Shown here in pieces: positions 16,056 through 24,614 of a stretch of DNA of 64,000 nt. Source of the DNA: CAZNPH01 sp964574985 (GTDB taxonomy: Bacteria > Bacteroidota > Bacteroidia > Bacteroidales > SM23-62); the NCBI GenBank assembly GCA_964574985.1, contig CAZNPH010000003.1, positions 1 to 64,000 on the forward strand, given 5' to 3'. Position numbers and translations under genes: made by a program. The notes under the pieces were generated by a model. The model saw nothing but the letters and a program-made list of their open reading frames with translations, was not told the origin of the DNA and made no database searches. Each line of letters begins with the position of its first letter. Position 1 is the first letter of the stretch.

Positions 16056-17525
16056 ATGAAGAGAATTACCATTGATCCCATAACACGGCTGGAAGGGCAC
16101 GGCAAGATCGAGATATTCCTGAACGGGGAAGGCGGTGTTGAAAACGTATATTTCCAGGTGCCCGAACTCCGTGGATTTGAAAAGTTCTGCGAAGGCCGGC
16201 CGGTGGAAGAACTCTCGCAGATCGTCACCAAAATATGCGGGGTCTGTCCGGGCTGCCATCACATGGCCTCGGGCAAAGCTGCGGATGCGGTCTACGGTGC
16301 GGATCCCCCACCCACCGCGAAGAAGCTGAGGGAGCTGTTTTACATGGCCCATTTCATTCACAGTCACATTGCCCATTTTTATGCGCTGGCCGCCCCCGAT
16401 TTTGTATTGGGGCCCGGTGCAAAGCCCTCGGAGCGGAACATCCTTGGCGTGATCGGAAAGGTTGGAAAAGAGATCGGCACCGAAGTGATCAAACAACGCA
16501 GGATCGCACAGGAGATCCAGGCACTGCTGGGAGGCCACCAGACCCATGTGGTTTTGAACATCCCCGGGGGCGTAAGGAAGGGGCTCCGGGAAGAGGAAAG
16601 GAAGAATATTGAAAAACAAGCGCAGGGTTTTGTCGAATTCTCCCAATTTTCCCTGAAACTGTTCAATGACGTGGTCCTGTCCAATGAAAAATATACAAAC
16701 CTGATCCTCAAAGGGCCTTATTCACTTAACCTGCATTCAATGGGCCTGGTAGATGAGAACAATCATGTCAATTTTTACGACGGAAAGGTCCGTGTGGTGG
16801 ATACCAAAGGAAAAGAGCATTGCAAATACGCACCGGAAGATTACCGGGAGTTCGTGGCCGAACGGGTCGAACCCTGGAGCTATCTGAAATTCCCCTTCCT
16901 GAAAAAGATCGGGTGGAAAGGCTTTGTGGACGGTCAGGACTCTGGTGTCTACCATGCCACTCCCCTTTCCCGTCTGAACGCCGCCGACGGCATGGCCACC
17001 CGCCTGGCTCAGGAAGAATATGAAAAAATGTTCGAAACCCTGGGCGGGAAACCCGTCCACGCCACGCTGGCCATGCACTGGGCACGGCTGGTGGAATTAC
17101 TGTATGCTTCGGAAAGATGCCTGGAACTGGCAAAAGATCCCGAAATTACCGGGGATAAGCTCAGAACACCGCCTGAAAATACACCTTCCGAAGGGGTGGG
17201 AATCGTGGAAGCACAGAGAGGAACCCTGACCCATCATTACTGGACAGATGAAAACGGGATGGTCACCAGGGTAAATATCATTGTAGGCACCACCAACAAC
17301 AACGCACCCATTTGTATGTCGCTGAAAAAGGCCGCACAGGGATTGATTGAAAAAGGGAAAGAAGTGACCGGCGAAACGCTCAACATGATCGAAATGGCAT
17401 TCAGGGCATACGATCCGTGTTTCTCATGTGCCACCCACCATCTTCCGGGCAATATGCCCCTGACTTTGGTGATACGGGATGTAAACGGACAGGTTATCGA
17501 TACCGTGAAAAGGAACAATCATTGA
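16056..17525 (+). CDS. mvhA: Group 3c-type [NiFe] hydrogenase large subunit (MvhA-like)
   Basis: The catalytic subunit, 489 residues. The N terminus has DPITRLEGHGKIEIF. The first NiFe motif is KICGVCPGCHH (Lys in place of the usual Arg before CGxC) and the second is DPCFSCATHH near the C terminus. A tail of about 20 residues after the His is consistent with a precursor that needs proteolytic processing, and a protease gene follows 187 bp later. It splits or makes H2 in the cytosol. The cofactor would be built by the Hyp proteins encoded upstream. The gap to the protease contains repeat copy B. Confidence 0.95.
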   Translation: MKRITIDPITRLEGHGKIEIFLNGEGGVENVYFQVPELRGFEKFCEGRPVEELSQIVTKICGVCPGCHHMASGKAADAVYGADPPPTAKKLRELFYMAHFIHSHIAHFYALAAPDFVLGPGAKPSERNILGVIGKVGKEIGTEVIKQRRIAQEIQALLGGHQTHVVLNIPGGVRKGLREEERKNIEKQAQGFVEFSQFSLKLFNDVVLSNEKYTNLILKGPYSLNLHSMGLVDENNHVNFYDGKVRVVDTKGKEHCKYAPEDYREFVAERVEPWSYLKFPFLKKIGWKGFVDGQDSGVYHATPLSRLNAADGMATRLAQEEYEKMFETLGGKPVHATLAMHWARLVELLYASERCLELAKDPEITGDKLRTPPENTPSEGVGIVEAQRGTLTHHYWTDENGMVTRVNIIVGTTNNNAPICMSLKKAAQGLIEKGKEVTGETLNMIEMAFRAYDPCFSCATHHLPGNMPLTLVIRDVNGQVIDTVKRNNH

Positions 17526-17545
17526 TGCATCAACCCATACCCGCC

Positions 17546-17610
17546 TGAAACCCCCATCACCAGTCCGGCGGCAGGCCGCCGGTTGCAGACGGATGGGGGT
17601 TCGCCGGCCA
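17546..17610. repeat. Dispersed repeat, copy B (internally shortened)
   Basis: The copy begins TGAAACCCCCATCACC, passes GGCCGCCGGTTGCAGAC, then jumps directly to ATGGGGGTTCGCCGGCCA. Relative to the 102-bp copies A and C it lacks about 37 bp of the middle. The outer AACCCCCAT and ATGGGGGTT can pair as a hairpin. A separate AGCAAAAAGCCATAGCATTT just downstream (about 17639) resembles the missing middle part. It lies inside the hydrogenase operon, between mvhA and its protease. Confidence 0.7.
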
Positions 17611-17712
17611 GGACCACGGACAGCATGCGGGAAGCCGGCAGCAAAAAGCCATAGCATTTGAGTTGACATTATAACGTGCTAAATATTAAATGATTAACTT
17701 AGATATATTCGA

Positions 17713-18231
17713 ATGGGAAGGAAGAAAAACAAAATGATCGTTGTGGGGACCGGGAACGAGTTTCTCGGAGACGATGGCATCGGGCCCCGGGTGGTGAAAA
17801 ACCTGGAAGAATTCCATCGCATCCCGGGGGTGGTGTATGAGACCATGGGGGTAGGCGGTCTCGAGATATTGGAAACCATCAAAGGTTTCGGGAAAGCGGT
17901 ATTTATCGATGCACTGCTGGACAAAAAAGGTAAACCGGGCACTGTACACCATTTCACTCCCGGATCTTTCCGGGAAACCCTGCACCTGTCCAGCCAACAC
18001 GATCTGAATTTCAACACCGCCATCAGCCTGGGAAAATCTTCCGGATTGGAAATACCGGCAATTATTGAGATATTTGCTGTTCAGATCAGTTCATGGGGGG
18101 AATTCGATAAAAATCTGTCCCCTGAATTACAAAGCAAATTTTACCTGATTTGCAGGCAATTGTCGGGGCATCTTCGCAGGATCGCAAAGGAAAGGGCCAG
18201 CATAAACAGGAAAATCAAAAAACCAATATAA
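17713..18231 (+). CDS. [NiFe] hydrogenase maturation endopeptidase (HyaD/HycI family)
   Basis: It is a 172-residue protein with VVGTGNEFLGDDGIGPRVV at the N terminus, the GNxxxxDDGxG signature of the family. Glu and Asp in this stretch and a later His bind nickel of the precursor during cleavage of the large-subunit C-terminal tail. HISPECIFIC partner is probably MvhA, the only upstream large subunit in the operon. The start could also be the ATG at 17734 (MIVVGTG), which would remove a lysine-rich leader. Its stop overlaps the next ATG by one base. Confidence 0.9.
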   Translation: MGRKKNKMIVVGTGNEFLGDDGIGPRVVKNLEEFHRIPGVVYETMGVGGLEILETIKGFGKAVFIDALLDKKGKPGTVHHFTPGSFRETLHLSSQHDLNFNTAISLGKSSGLEIPAIIEIFAVQISSWGEFDKNLSPELQSKFYLICRQLSGHLRRIAKERASINRKIKKPI

Positions 18232-18707
18232 TGTCGAGATTCACTTCCAGCGGAAAATTGCGTTTCCCGGGCATCCGGAAAAGAAAGGAGCCGGTCCGGC
18301 ACAAGGAACGTTACGTAGTCGAGGAATGCTATTGTCCCAACGGACATAACCTGATCGCCGGAAAAGCCACTTTCCAGGGCTTCGGGGGCATCCTGCTCAA
18401 GGTACGGAAAAAGAACGGCCGGGAGGGAAAGATTGCCCTGAGCCCGGTATGCGGTGACAAAGCCAGGGTCTGTCTGGACGTTGAACTTGTCGAAGGTGAA
18501 TTGCTTGAAATTTCATGCCCCGTATGCAACGCCCCACTGCCCATATATTCCCCATGTGATTGCGGAGGACATATGGTTACGCTGTTCGCCGAAAAAAACG
18601 GTGACTTCAGCAATTGCATCGGTGTCTGCAACCGGGTTGGTTGCCCGCATGCCGAGATCAGAAGGGGGGACGAGCTGTTCTCGATGAACAGACTTAAAAG
18701 TTTGTAG
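18231..18707 (+). CDS. Cysteine-rich protein of unknown function, last gene of hdr-mvh operon
   Basis: I do not recognise this 158-residue protein. It has a basic N terminus and about a dozen cysteines in zinc-ribbon- or rubredoxin-like pairs: CYCPNGH (about 34), CPVC (about 102), CDCGGH (about 113), and CIGVCNRVGCPH (about 132). No membrane segment or signal is visible. The start ATG shares a base with the protease stop (TAATG), so translation is coupled to hydrogenase maturation genes. A metal-binding or Fe-S accessory role is plausible but unproven. A terminator follows. Confidence 0.75.
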   Translation: MSRFTSSGKLRFPGIRKRKEPVRHKERYVVEECYCPNGHNLIAGKATFQGFGGILLKVRKKNGREGKIALSPVCGDKARVCLDVELVEGELLEISCPVCNAPLPIYSPCDCGGHMVTLFAEKNGDFSNCIGVCNRVGCPHAEIRRGDELFSMNRLKSL

Positions 18708-18762
18708 TGCAGACGCATGCAATGTCCGGAGCTTCCCCATTTCAATTTATAACCTTTCTAAA

Positions 18763-18803
18763 TTTACCGGGCTTCCCTGTTGCCGGTGAAAAGTATTTTT
18801 TTT
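18763..18803 (+). terminator. Terminator of the hdr-mvh operon
   Basis: TTTACCGG (18763-18770) pairs with CCGGTGAA (18783-18790) with one G-T pair and a 12-base loop. After four bases an uninterrupted T run of nine follows (18795-18803). It sits 55 bp after the last gene of the operon and before rex. Confidence 0.6.
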
Positions 18804-18889
18804 ATTGGCAAATAAGTATATATTTGTGACTTTCATTTAATTTTGTGATACTATCTGTATGTTTTTTGTTACAGGCATCACATATAAAC

Positions 18890-19582
18890 ATGCATAACAA
18901 CCAAAAAACGATCCTCAGGTACAACATGACCGTTCAGAACAGGATATACCGGTTGCTCAGTTACAAACACCTTCTCAAGAGATTCAAGTCACTCGGACTC
19001 GTGCGGGTATTTTCCGATAACATCGCCGATCCCCTGGGGATATCCGCTTCACTGGTCAGGAAGGATTTCGGGCTTTTTGATATCAACGGGAACCAGAAAG
19101 GAGGCTATCTGATCGACAATGTAATCAATAAGATCGATGATGTTCTTGGAGCCAATAATATCCAAAAGGTGATCATCGTAGGGATCGGGAGAATAGGAGA
19201 AGCGATTCTGAATTACAACGGTTTTCACAAGGACGGGATCAGGATTTCGGCCGGATTCGACATCGACAGCAAGAAATTCAACGCGGATGCACGCATTCCG
19301 GTCAGACCCATCGAAGAACTTCCCGGGTTCATCCATGAGAACAACATCAAGGTGGCCATCATCGCCGTACCCGATATGGCCGCGCAGCAAACGCTTGAAT
19401 TGCTCAAGGCTGCAGGGATCAAGGGTGTCCTGAACTTCACACCGGTCAAGTTTAAAAGCACCGAGGATATGATCATCAATAATTTCAATATTGAACACGA
19501 GCTGGTAAACCTCATATATTTTGTCAACAAGTATCAAGAAGAATCGGTAAGCAAAACCAGGGTCAAACAAGATCAACAATGA
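18890..19582 (+). CDS. rex: Rex, NADH/NAD-sensing transcriptional repressor
   Basis: The 230-residue protein has a winged helix (IYRLLSYKHLLKRFKSLG; GISASLVRKDFGLF) followed by a Rossmann domain with VGIGRIGEA and a C-terminal swapped helix. Rex binds DNA when NAD is high and lets go when NADH rises, so it normally represses fermentative and hydrogenase genes. I start at the ATG at 18890; a GTG at 18845 or the ATG at 18926 are possible. Its TGA overlaps the hoxEF ATG, making it the first gene of the NAD-hydrogenase operon and probably autoregulated. Upstream are TTTGTGA half-sites (18823 and 18842) but no clean palindrome. Confidence 0.94.
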   Translation: MHNNQKTILRYNMTVQNRIYRLLSYKHLLKRFKSLGLVRVFSDNIADPLGISASLVRKDFGLFDINGNQKGGYLIDNVINKIDDVLGANNIQKVIIVGIGRIGEAILNYNGFHKDGIRISAGFDIDSKKFNADARIPVRPIEELPGFIHENNIKVAIIAVPDMAAQQTLELLKAAGIKGVLNFTPVKFKSTEDMIINNFNIEHELVNLIYFVNKYQEESVSKTRVKQDQQ

Positions 19583-21363
19583 CAAATACCATTGAAAAGT
19601 ACGGGAAAAACAAAACCCGCCTGCTGGACATGCTGATCGACATGCAGCGTTCCCAGGGATGCATCACGAAGGAAAACATTTCCATGATCGCCCGGGAAAC
19701 GGGAATATCAGAAGCCGGGGTCAGGCAAACCATGTCTTTCTATCATTTTTTTACCTCAAAGCCGACAGGGAAATATACCATTTATCTCAACAACAGTGTG
19801 GTCGCCAAAATGATGGGCGGCGACAAGGTTCTGAAAGCATTTGAAGAAGAAGCCGGCATCAGGGCAGGGAATGTGACCGAAGACGGACTCATCGGGTTGT
19901 TCGAGACATCGGACATCGGAATGAACGATCAGGAACCGGCCGCTCTGATCAACTGGGAAGTGTTTCCCAATCTGACCCCCTACCGTGTCCGTGAGATCAT
20001 CCGGGACATTCACAACCACAAGGCTGTGAAAGATATATTGTCCGAGGGACTGGGTGACGGGAACAACAGCCATCCCATGATCGCATCGGTGATCAACAAC
20101 CACATCAGAAAGAGGGGACCGGTGCTGGATTATGATCATACTCCGGGTGATTGTCTGAAAAAAGCCACCGGGATGAAACCCGGGGAAATCATTGATGAGA
20201 TCAAGGAATCCAGGATCAGGGGACGCGGAGGTGCCGGATTTCCGACCGGACTCAAATGGGAGTTCTGCCGGAAGAGCAAAGGCGAAATAAAATATATATT
20301 CTGCAACGCGGATGAAGGAGAACCGGGGACTTTCAAGGACCGGGTCATACTGACCGAGCACGCGGATTTGCTTTTCGAGGGCATGGCCCTTGCCGGCTAT
20401 GCTGTGGGCGCGCGGGAAGGCATCCTGTACATCCGCTACGAATATAAATACCTCGAAAAATACCTACTCCATGTGCTGGATAAATTGCGGAATGAAAACC
20501 TGCTGGGGAAAAATGCAGCCGGACTGGAGGGGTTTGATTTCGACATCAGGATCCAGTATGGTGCGGGAGCTTATGTATGCGGAGAAGAATCGGCCCTGAT
20601 CGAGTCTGCCGAAGGCAAAAGAGGGGAACCCCGTGACCGGCCTCCCTTCCCGGTTGAAAGGGGATATCTCGGAAAACCGACCGTGGTGAACAATGTGGAA
20701 ACCTTTTGTTCCGCGGTTAAGATCCTGCTCAGGGGTGGCGACTGGTACAATTCGCTGGGAACCCCGGAATCAACCGGGACAAAATTGCTTAGCATTAGCG
20801 GCGATTGCAGGTACCCGGGTGTTTATGAAGTCGAATGGGGATTCAGCATCTACGAAATTCTGGAAATGGTGGGCGCAAGGGAAGTACAGGCGGTCCAGGT
20901 TGGCGGCCCTTCAGGCACCCTGCTCAATCCCAGTGCATTCCGGAGAATTCTGGGGTATGAGGACCTGTCAACGGGAGGATCATTTATCATATTCAACAAA
21001 TCCAGGGATCTGATCAGGGATGTCGTCTTGAATTTTACCCGTTTTTTTATTGAGGAATCCTGCGGAGCATGTTCCATCTGCCGCATCGTTCCCGTCCTGC
21101 TTGAGCAAAAACTCAGCAAGATACTGAAAGGGAGAGGTACCATGCAGGATATTGACGAACTCATTGACTGGGGCAGACTGACCAGAGCGAACCGGTGCGG
21201 ACTAGGACAGACCGCCGCCAATCCCATCCTTTCCAGCATCAAGAATTTCAGAAACCTATACGAGGAGAATATTCAGATGAACAAGGATTTCGACGGCGGT
21301 TTTGATCTGTCGGATGCCATCCGGGAAGCATGCGAGGCGACCGGAAGAACCCCGGTTATCTAA
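19579..21363 (+). CDS. hoxF: HoxEF-type diaphorase subunit (NuoE-NuoF fusion)
   Basis: Residues 1-150 form a NuoE-like domain. From about 190 a NuoF domain follows with NADH/FMN motifs (GRGGAGFPTGLKW; GEESALIES) and a [4Fe-4S] site SCGACSICR plus RCGLGQT. The protein (594 residues) oxidises or reduces NAD for the hydrogenase module. The NuoE domain lacks all four [2Fe-2S] cysteines: where they belong, it reads YLNNSVVAKMMGG and ETSDIGMNDQEP. HoxF of several NAD-reducing hydrogenases shows a similar loss. No C-terminal ferredoxin extension is present, which argues against an HydB-type bifurcating subunit. Confidence 0.93.
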   Translation: MTNTIEKYGKNKTRLLDMLIDMQRSQGCITKENISMIARETGISEAGVRQTMSFYHFFTSKPTGKYTIYLNNSVVAKMMGGDKVLKAFEEEAGIRAGNVTEDGLIGLFETSDIGMNDQEPAALINWEVFPNLTPYRVREIIRDIHNHKAVKDILSEGLGDGNNSHPMIASVINNHIRKRGPVLDYDHTPGDCLKKATGMKPGEIIDEIKESRIRGRGGAGFPTGLKWEFCRKSKGEIKYIFCNADEGEPGTFKDRVILTEHADLLFEGMALAGYAVGAREGILYIRYEYKYLEKYLLHVLDKLRNENLLGKNAAGLEGFDFDIRIQYGAGAYVCGEESALIESAEGKRGEPRDRPPFPVERGYLGKPTVVNNVETFCSAVKILLRGGDWYNSLGTPESTGTKLLSISGDCRYPGVYEVEWGFSIYEILEMVGAREVQAVQVGGPSGTLLNPSAFRRILGYEDLSTGGSFIIFNKSRDLIRDVVLNFTRFFIEESCGACSICRIVPVLLEQKLSKILKGRGTMQDIDELIDWGRLTRANRCGLGQTAANPILSSIKNFRNLYEENIQMNKDFDGGFDLSDAIREACEATGRTPVI

Positions 21364-21392
21364 TTTGTTATCATTGAAATTCACATTTTGTC

Positions 21393-22097
21393 ATGAGTAA
21401 AAAAATAAAATTCACCATCGACGGGCAGGAATGTACCACGAATGAAGGCCAGTTTCTGGTGGATGCAGCCAAAGAAAACGGGATTTACATTCCGACCCTC
21501 TGCAACAAAGAAGGGCTAAAACCCAAGGCCGGATGCAGGATCTGCACGGTAAAGGTCAACGAAAGGCTGATGACTGCCTGTACAACGCCCGTACAAGAGG
21601 GCATGCAAGTCGAGAGTGATACGGATGAACTGCTCAACCTGCGAAAATCCATTGTTGAACTTCTGTTCGTGGAAGGGAATCACCTGTGCCCCTCATGCGA
21701 AAAAAGCGGGAACTGTGAATTGCAGGCCCTTGCCTACCGCTTCCGGATGACGGTTCCCCGGTTCCCCTATATGTTCCCTAAACGGACCGTTGACGCCGGA
21801 TACCCCAGGATCATCAAGGAACAAAACCGCTGTATCCAGTGCAAACGCTGTATCCGGGGCATCAAGGACGAGCAGGGCAGAAGCATATTTGCCCTCCGCG
21901 AAAGAGGGCATAAGGCCGAAGTGGTGGTCGATCAGGCTCTTGCCGAAGAAATGAGCGATGAACTGGCCCAAAAAGCCATGGAGATATGCCCGGTTGGCTC
22001 GATCCTGGTGAGAAACAAAGCATTCAGAACGCCCATGGGGGAAAGAAAATACGATCTCAATCCGATCGGAAGCGACATTGAAAAAAAGAAACAATAG
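21393..22097 (+). CDS. hoxU: HoxU, Fe-S electron-transfer subunit of NAD-linked hydrogenase
   Basis: It is homologous to the N-terminal part of NuoG. It has a [2Fe-2S] site (LCNKEG, AGCRICTVKV, ACTTPV), a His-Cys3 [4Fe-4S] motif (HLCPSCEKSGNCELQ) and one more [4Fe-4S] site (CIQCKRCIR with CPVGSI). The 234-residue length is normal for HoxU. It bridges HoxF and HoxY. It lies 29 bp after hoxEF and 15 bp before hoxY. Confidence 0.95.
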   Translation: MSKKIKFTIDGQECTTNEGQFLVDAAKENGIYIPTLCNKEGLKPKAGCRICTVKVNERLMTACTTPVQEGMQVESDTDELLNLRKSIVELLFVEGNHLCPSCEKSGNCELQALAYRFRMTVPRFPYMFPKRTVDAGYPRIIKEQNRCIQCKRCIRGIKDEQGRSIFALRERGHKAEVVVDQALAEEMSDELAQKAMEICPVGSILVRNKAFRTPMGERKYDLNPIGSDIEKKKQ

Positions 22098-22112
22098 CAT
22101 AAAATCATTCAA

Positions 22113-22661
22113 ATGAGTAAACCCGTAGTTGCCACAACACAATTTGCCGGCTGTTTCGGATGCCATATGTCCATCCTGGATATTGACGAAAAGATACTGG
22201 ATCTGATCGAATTGGTGGAGTTCAATGCATCGCCCATCAATGATATCAAGCACATCAGCAAACCCGTCGACATCGGATTGATCGAGGGAGGTTGTTCCAA
22301 CACCGAAAATGTCCAGGTTTTGCATGAATTCAGGAAGAACTGCAAGATCCTTGTATCGTTTGGGGAATGTGCCATCATGGGGGGATTGCCTTCCATGAGA
22401 AACGGAATACCGGTTAAGGAATGCCTGAATGAAGCTTTTCTTTTGGGTCCTTCGGTCACAGAGAATCACGAGCAGGTCATGCCCAATGATGAAGATATCC
22501 CCATTTTGCTTGACAGGATATATCCAAATCATGAGATCGTCAAAATTGACTATTTCCTGCCCGGTTGCCCGCCCAGGGCCGGCCTGATCTGGGAAACACT
22601 GGTTGCCCTCATAAATGGCAGGGAAGCAGATTTACCCTATGAAGTATTCAAATTTGATTAA
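22113..22661 (+). CDS. hoxY: HoxY, small subunit of NAD-linked [NiFe] hydrogenase
   Basis: The short (182-residue) small subunit holds only the proximal [4Fe-4S] cluster: FAGCFGCHMSILD, EGGCSN, GECAIMGG and LPGCPPRA. Missing C-terminal cluster domains and Tat signal are normal for group 3d. It forms the hydrogenase module with HoxH, 14 bp downstream. Confidence 0.96.
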   Translation: MSKPVVATTQFAGCFGCHMSILDIDEKILDLIELVEFNASPINDIKHISKPVDIGLIEGGCSNTENVQVLHEFRKNCKILVSFGECAIMGGLPSMRNGIPVKECLNEAFLLGPSVTENHEQVMPNDEDIPILLDRIYPNHEIVKIDYFLPGCPPRAGLIWETLVALINGREADLPYEVFKFD

Positions 22662-22675
22662 AAACATCAGCAAAA

Positions 22676-24127
22676 ATGGCCAAAAAAATAACCATATCCC
22701 CGGTCACCCGGGTTGAAGGGCACGGAAAAGTCACCATTCATATCGACGACGAAGGAAATATTGTCCAGTCCAGATTTCACATTGTGGAATTCAGGGGATT
22801 CGAACGTTTTGTCCAGGGACGTCCCTTCTGGGAAACCCCCGTGCTTGTCCAGAGACTCTGTGGTATATGTCCGGTGAGCCACCACCTGGCTGCCGCCAAG
22901 GCGATCGATGAGATCGTTGGTGCAGGAAGCGGGGAGGAACTCACACCCACGGGAGAAAAAATGCGCCGGTTGATGCATTACGGACAGATATTCCAGTCCC
23001 ATTCCCTTCATTTTTTTCATCTTTCAGCGCCGGATATGCTGTTCGGAATTGACGGCGATCCCCTGAAGCGGAACATCATCGGGATTGCCATGGAAAACAG
23101 GGACCTGGCCGTACAGGGGGTTATGATGAGAAAATTCGGGCAGGAAGTGATCCGGGCCACGGCCGGCAAGAAAATTCACGGTACCGGAGCCATTCCCGGA
23201 GGCATCAACAAACATCTGAGCCCCGAAGACAAAAAGCTTTTGCTGAACGGGAAGGACCCCTTCAATGCAGACCACATGATCGGGTGGTCCCAGAGAGCCA
23301 TCGAATTCTTTAAGGGTTACCACAAAAAAAACAGGGAACTGGTGGACAATTTCTCGGTATTTCCTTCCAATCACCTGAGTCTGGTCAGAAAAGACGGTGC
23401 ACTCGATCTGTATCACGGAGTATTGCGGGCTGTGGACCCGGAAGGGAAAAAGATCCTGAACGATGTGGACTATCATGATTACCTCGATTACATCAGTGAA
23501 GAGGTCAGATCATGGAGTTATATGAAATTCCCCTATCTCAAAAAACTGGGCAAAAAGGACGGCTGGTACACCGTGGGGCCGCTGGGCCGTTTGAATACAG
23601 CGGATTTTATTCCCACGCCCCTTGCCCAGAAAGCTTTCGAGGAATACAAGGCCTATACCAACGGCAAAACCAACAATATGTCACTGCATATGCACTGGGC
23701 AAGGCTCATTGAAACACTGCATGCGGCTGAAATGATGAAAGAGCTGCTGAACGATCCCGACCTGATGGAAGGTGAGCTGACCATACAGGGGACGCGTAAG
23801 AATGAAGGGATCGGATTGCTGGAAGCGCCCCGCGGAACCCTTTTCCACCATTACCAGGTCAACGACCGGGATCAGATCACCATGGCCAACCTGATCGTAT
23901 CCACCACCAACAACAATCAACCCATGAACAATGCGGTGACGGAGGCCGCCAGGAAAAACATGACCGGCAAAAAGGAGATCACCGAGCCCATGATGAATGC
24001 CGTGGAGGTGGCCATCAGGGCCTACGATCCCTGCCTGAGCTGTGCCACCCATGCCCTGGGGAAAATGCCGCTGGAAGTCTCCCTGTTCGATCACAATGAG
24101 CAATTGCTGGATCAGAAAAGAACCTGA
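22676..24127 (+). CDS. hoxH: HoxH, catalytic subunit of NAD-linked [NiFe] hydrogenase
   Basis: At 483 residues it shows VTRVEGHGKVTI at the N terminus, the first NiFe motif RLCGICPVSHH and the second DPCLSCATH, followed by a C-terminal tail of about 20 residues to be cut off by HoxW. It couples H2 to NAD(H) through HoxY-HoxU-HoxF. It is clearly paralogous to MvhA at 16056 but has the standard Arg in the first motif, so the window carries two distinct large subunits. Confidence 0.96.
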   Translation: MAKKITISPVTRVEGHGKVTIHIDDEGNIVQSRFHIVEFRGFERFVQGRPFWETPVLVQRLCGICPVSHHLAAAKAIDEIVGAGSGEELTPTGEKMRRLMHYGQIFQSHSLHFFHLSAPDMLFGIDGDPLKRNIIGIAMENRDLAVQGVMMRKFGQEVIRATAGKKIHGTGAIPGGINKHLSPEDKKLLLNGKDPFNADHMIGWSQRAIEFFKGYHKKNRELVDNFSVFPSNHLSLVRKDGALDLYHGVLRAVDPEGKKILNDVDYHDYLDYISEEVRSWSYMKFPYLKKLGKKDGWYTVGPLGRLNTADFIPTPLAQKAFEEYKAYTNGKTNNMSLHMHWARLIETLHAAEMMKELLNDPDLMEGELTIQGTRKNEGIGLLEAPRGTLFHHYQVNDRDQITMANLIVSTTNNNQPMNNAVTEAARKNMTGKKEITEPMMNAVEVAIRAYDPCLSCATHALGKMPLEVSLFDHNEQLLDQKRT

Positions 24128-24128
24128 C

Positions 24129-24614
24129 TTGTATAACAAAGGGAAAATACTCTTATACGGTTACGGAAATCCGGGACGGCAGGATGACGGACTGGGAGAT
24201 GCTTTCATTCAGAAAGCCGGCCGGTGGATCCGGGAGAAAGGAATCCGGAACATTGAGCTGGAATCCAACTACCAGCTGAATATCGAAGACGCGGAAGCCA
24301 TTGCAAACAAAGATCTGGTCCTGTTCATTGACGCTTCCTCGGAGCAGATCGAAGACATTTCGATCACCCGGGTCGAACCCTCCGGCGCTCACGTCGAATT
24401 CACCATGCACGCCTCATCCCCCGCGTTTATCCTGGCCCTCTGCAACAATATTTACAATAAAATGCCGGAAACCTGGTTATTGCATATACGTGGGTACCAA
24501 TGGAACCTGAAGGAAGAGCTGACCGCCGGGGCAAAAAAGAATCTGGACACTGCGTTTGAGTACATTACCGGAAAATTCCTGAAAGAGGAATCCACACAAA
24601 ACATCGAATCATGA
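24129..24614 (+). CDS. hoxW: HoxW-type hydrogenase maturation protease
   Basis: It has LLYGYGNPGRQDDGLG near the N terminus, the GNxxxxDDGxG peptidase signature, then LFIDAS and HASSP with the metal-site residues. It should trim HoxH. Start selection is unclear: a TTG at 24129 (one base after the hoxH stop) gives 161 residues, while an ATG at 24096 overlaps hoxH by 32 bp. I choose TTG because the family motif usually lies within 10 residues of the start. Its TGA overlaps the next ATG (ATGA). Confidence 0.88.
   Translation: MYNKGKILLYGYGNPGRQDDGLGDAFIQKAGRWIREKGIRNIELESNYQLNIEDAEAIANKDLVLFIDASSEQIEDISITRVEPSGAHVEFTMHASSPAFILALCNNIYNKMPETWLLHIRGYQWNLKEELTAGAKKNLDTAFEYITGKFLKEESTQNIES

Noticed and set aside
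18823..18848. Rex operator upstream of rex
   Set aside because: Two TTTGTGA half-sites occur in direct orientation, 19 bases apart, and do not form the required palindrome.
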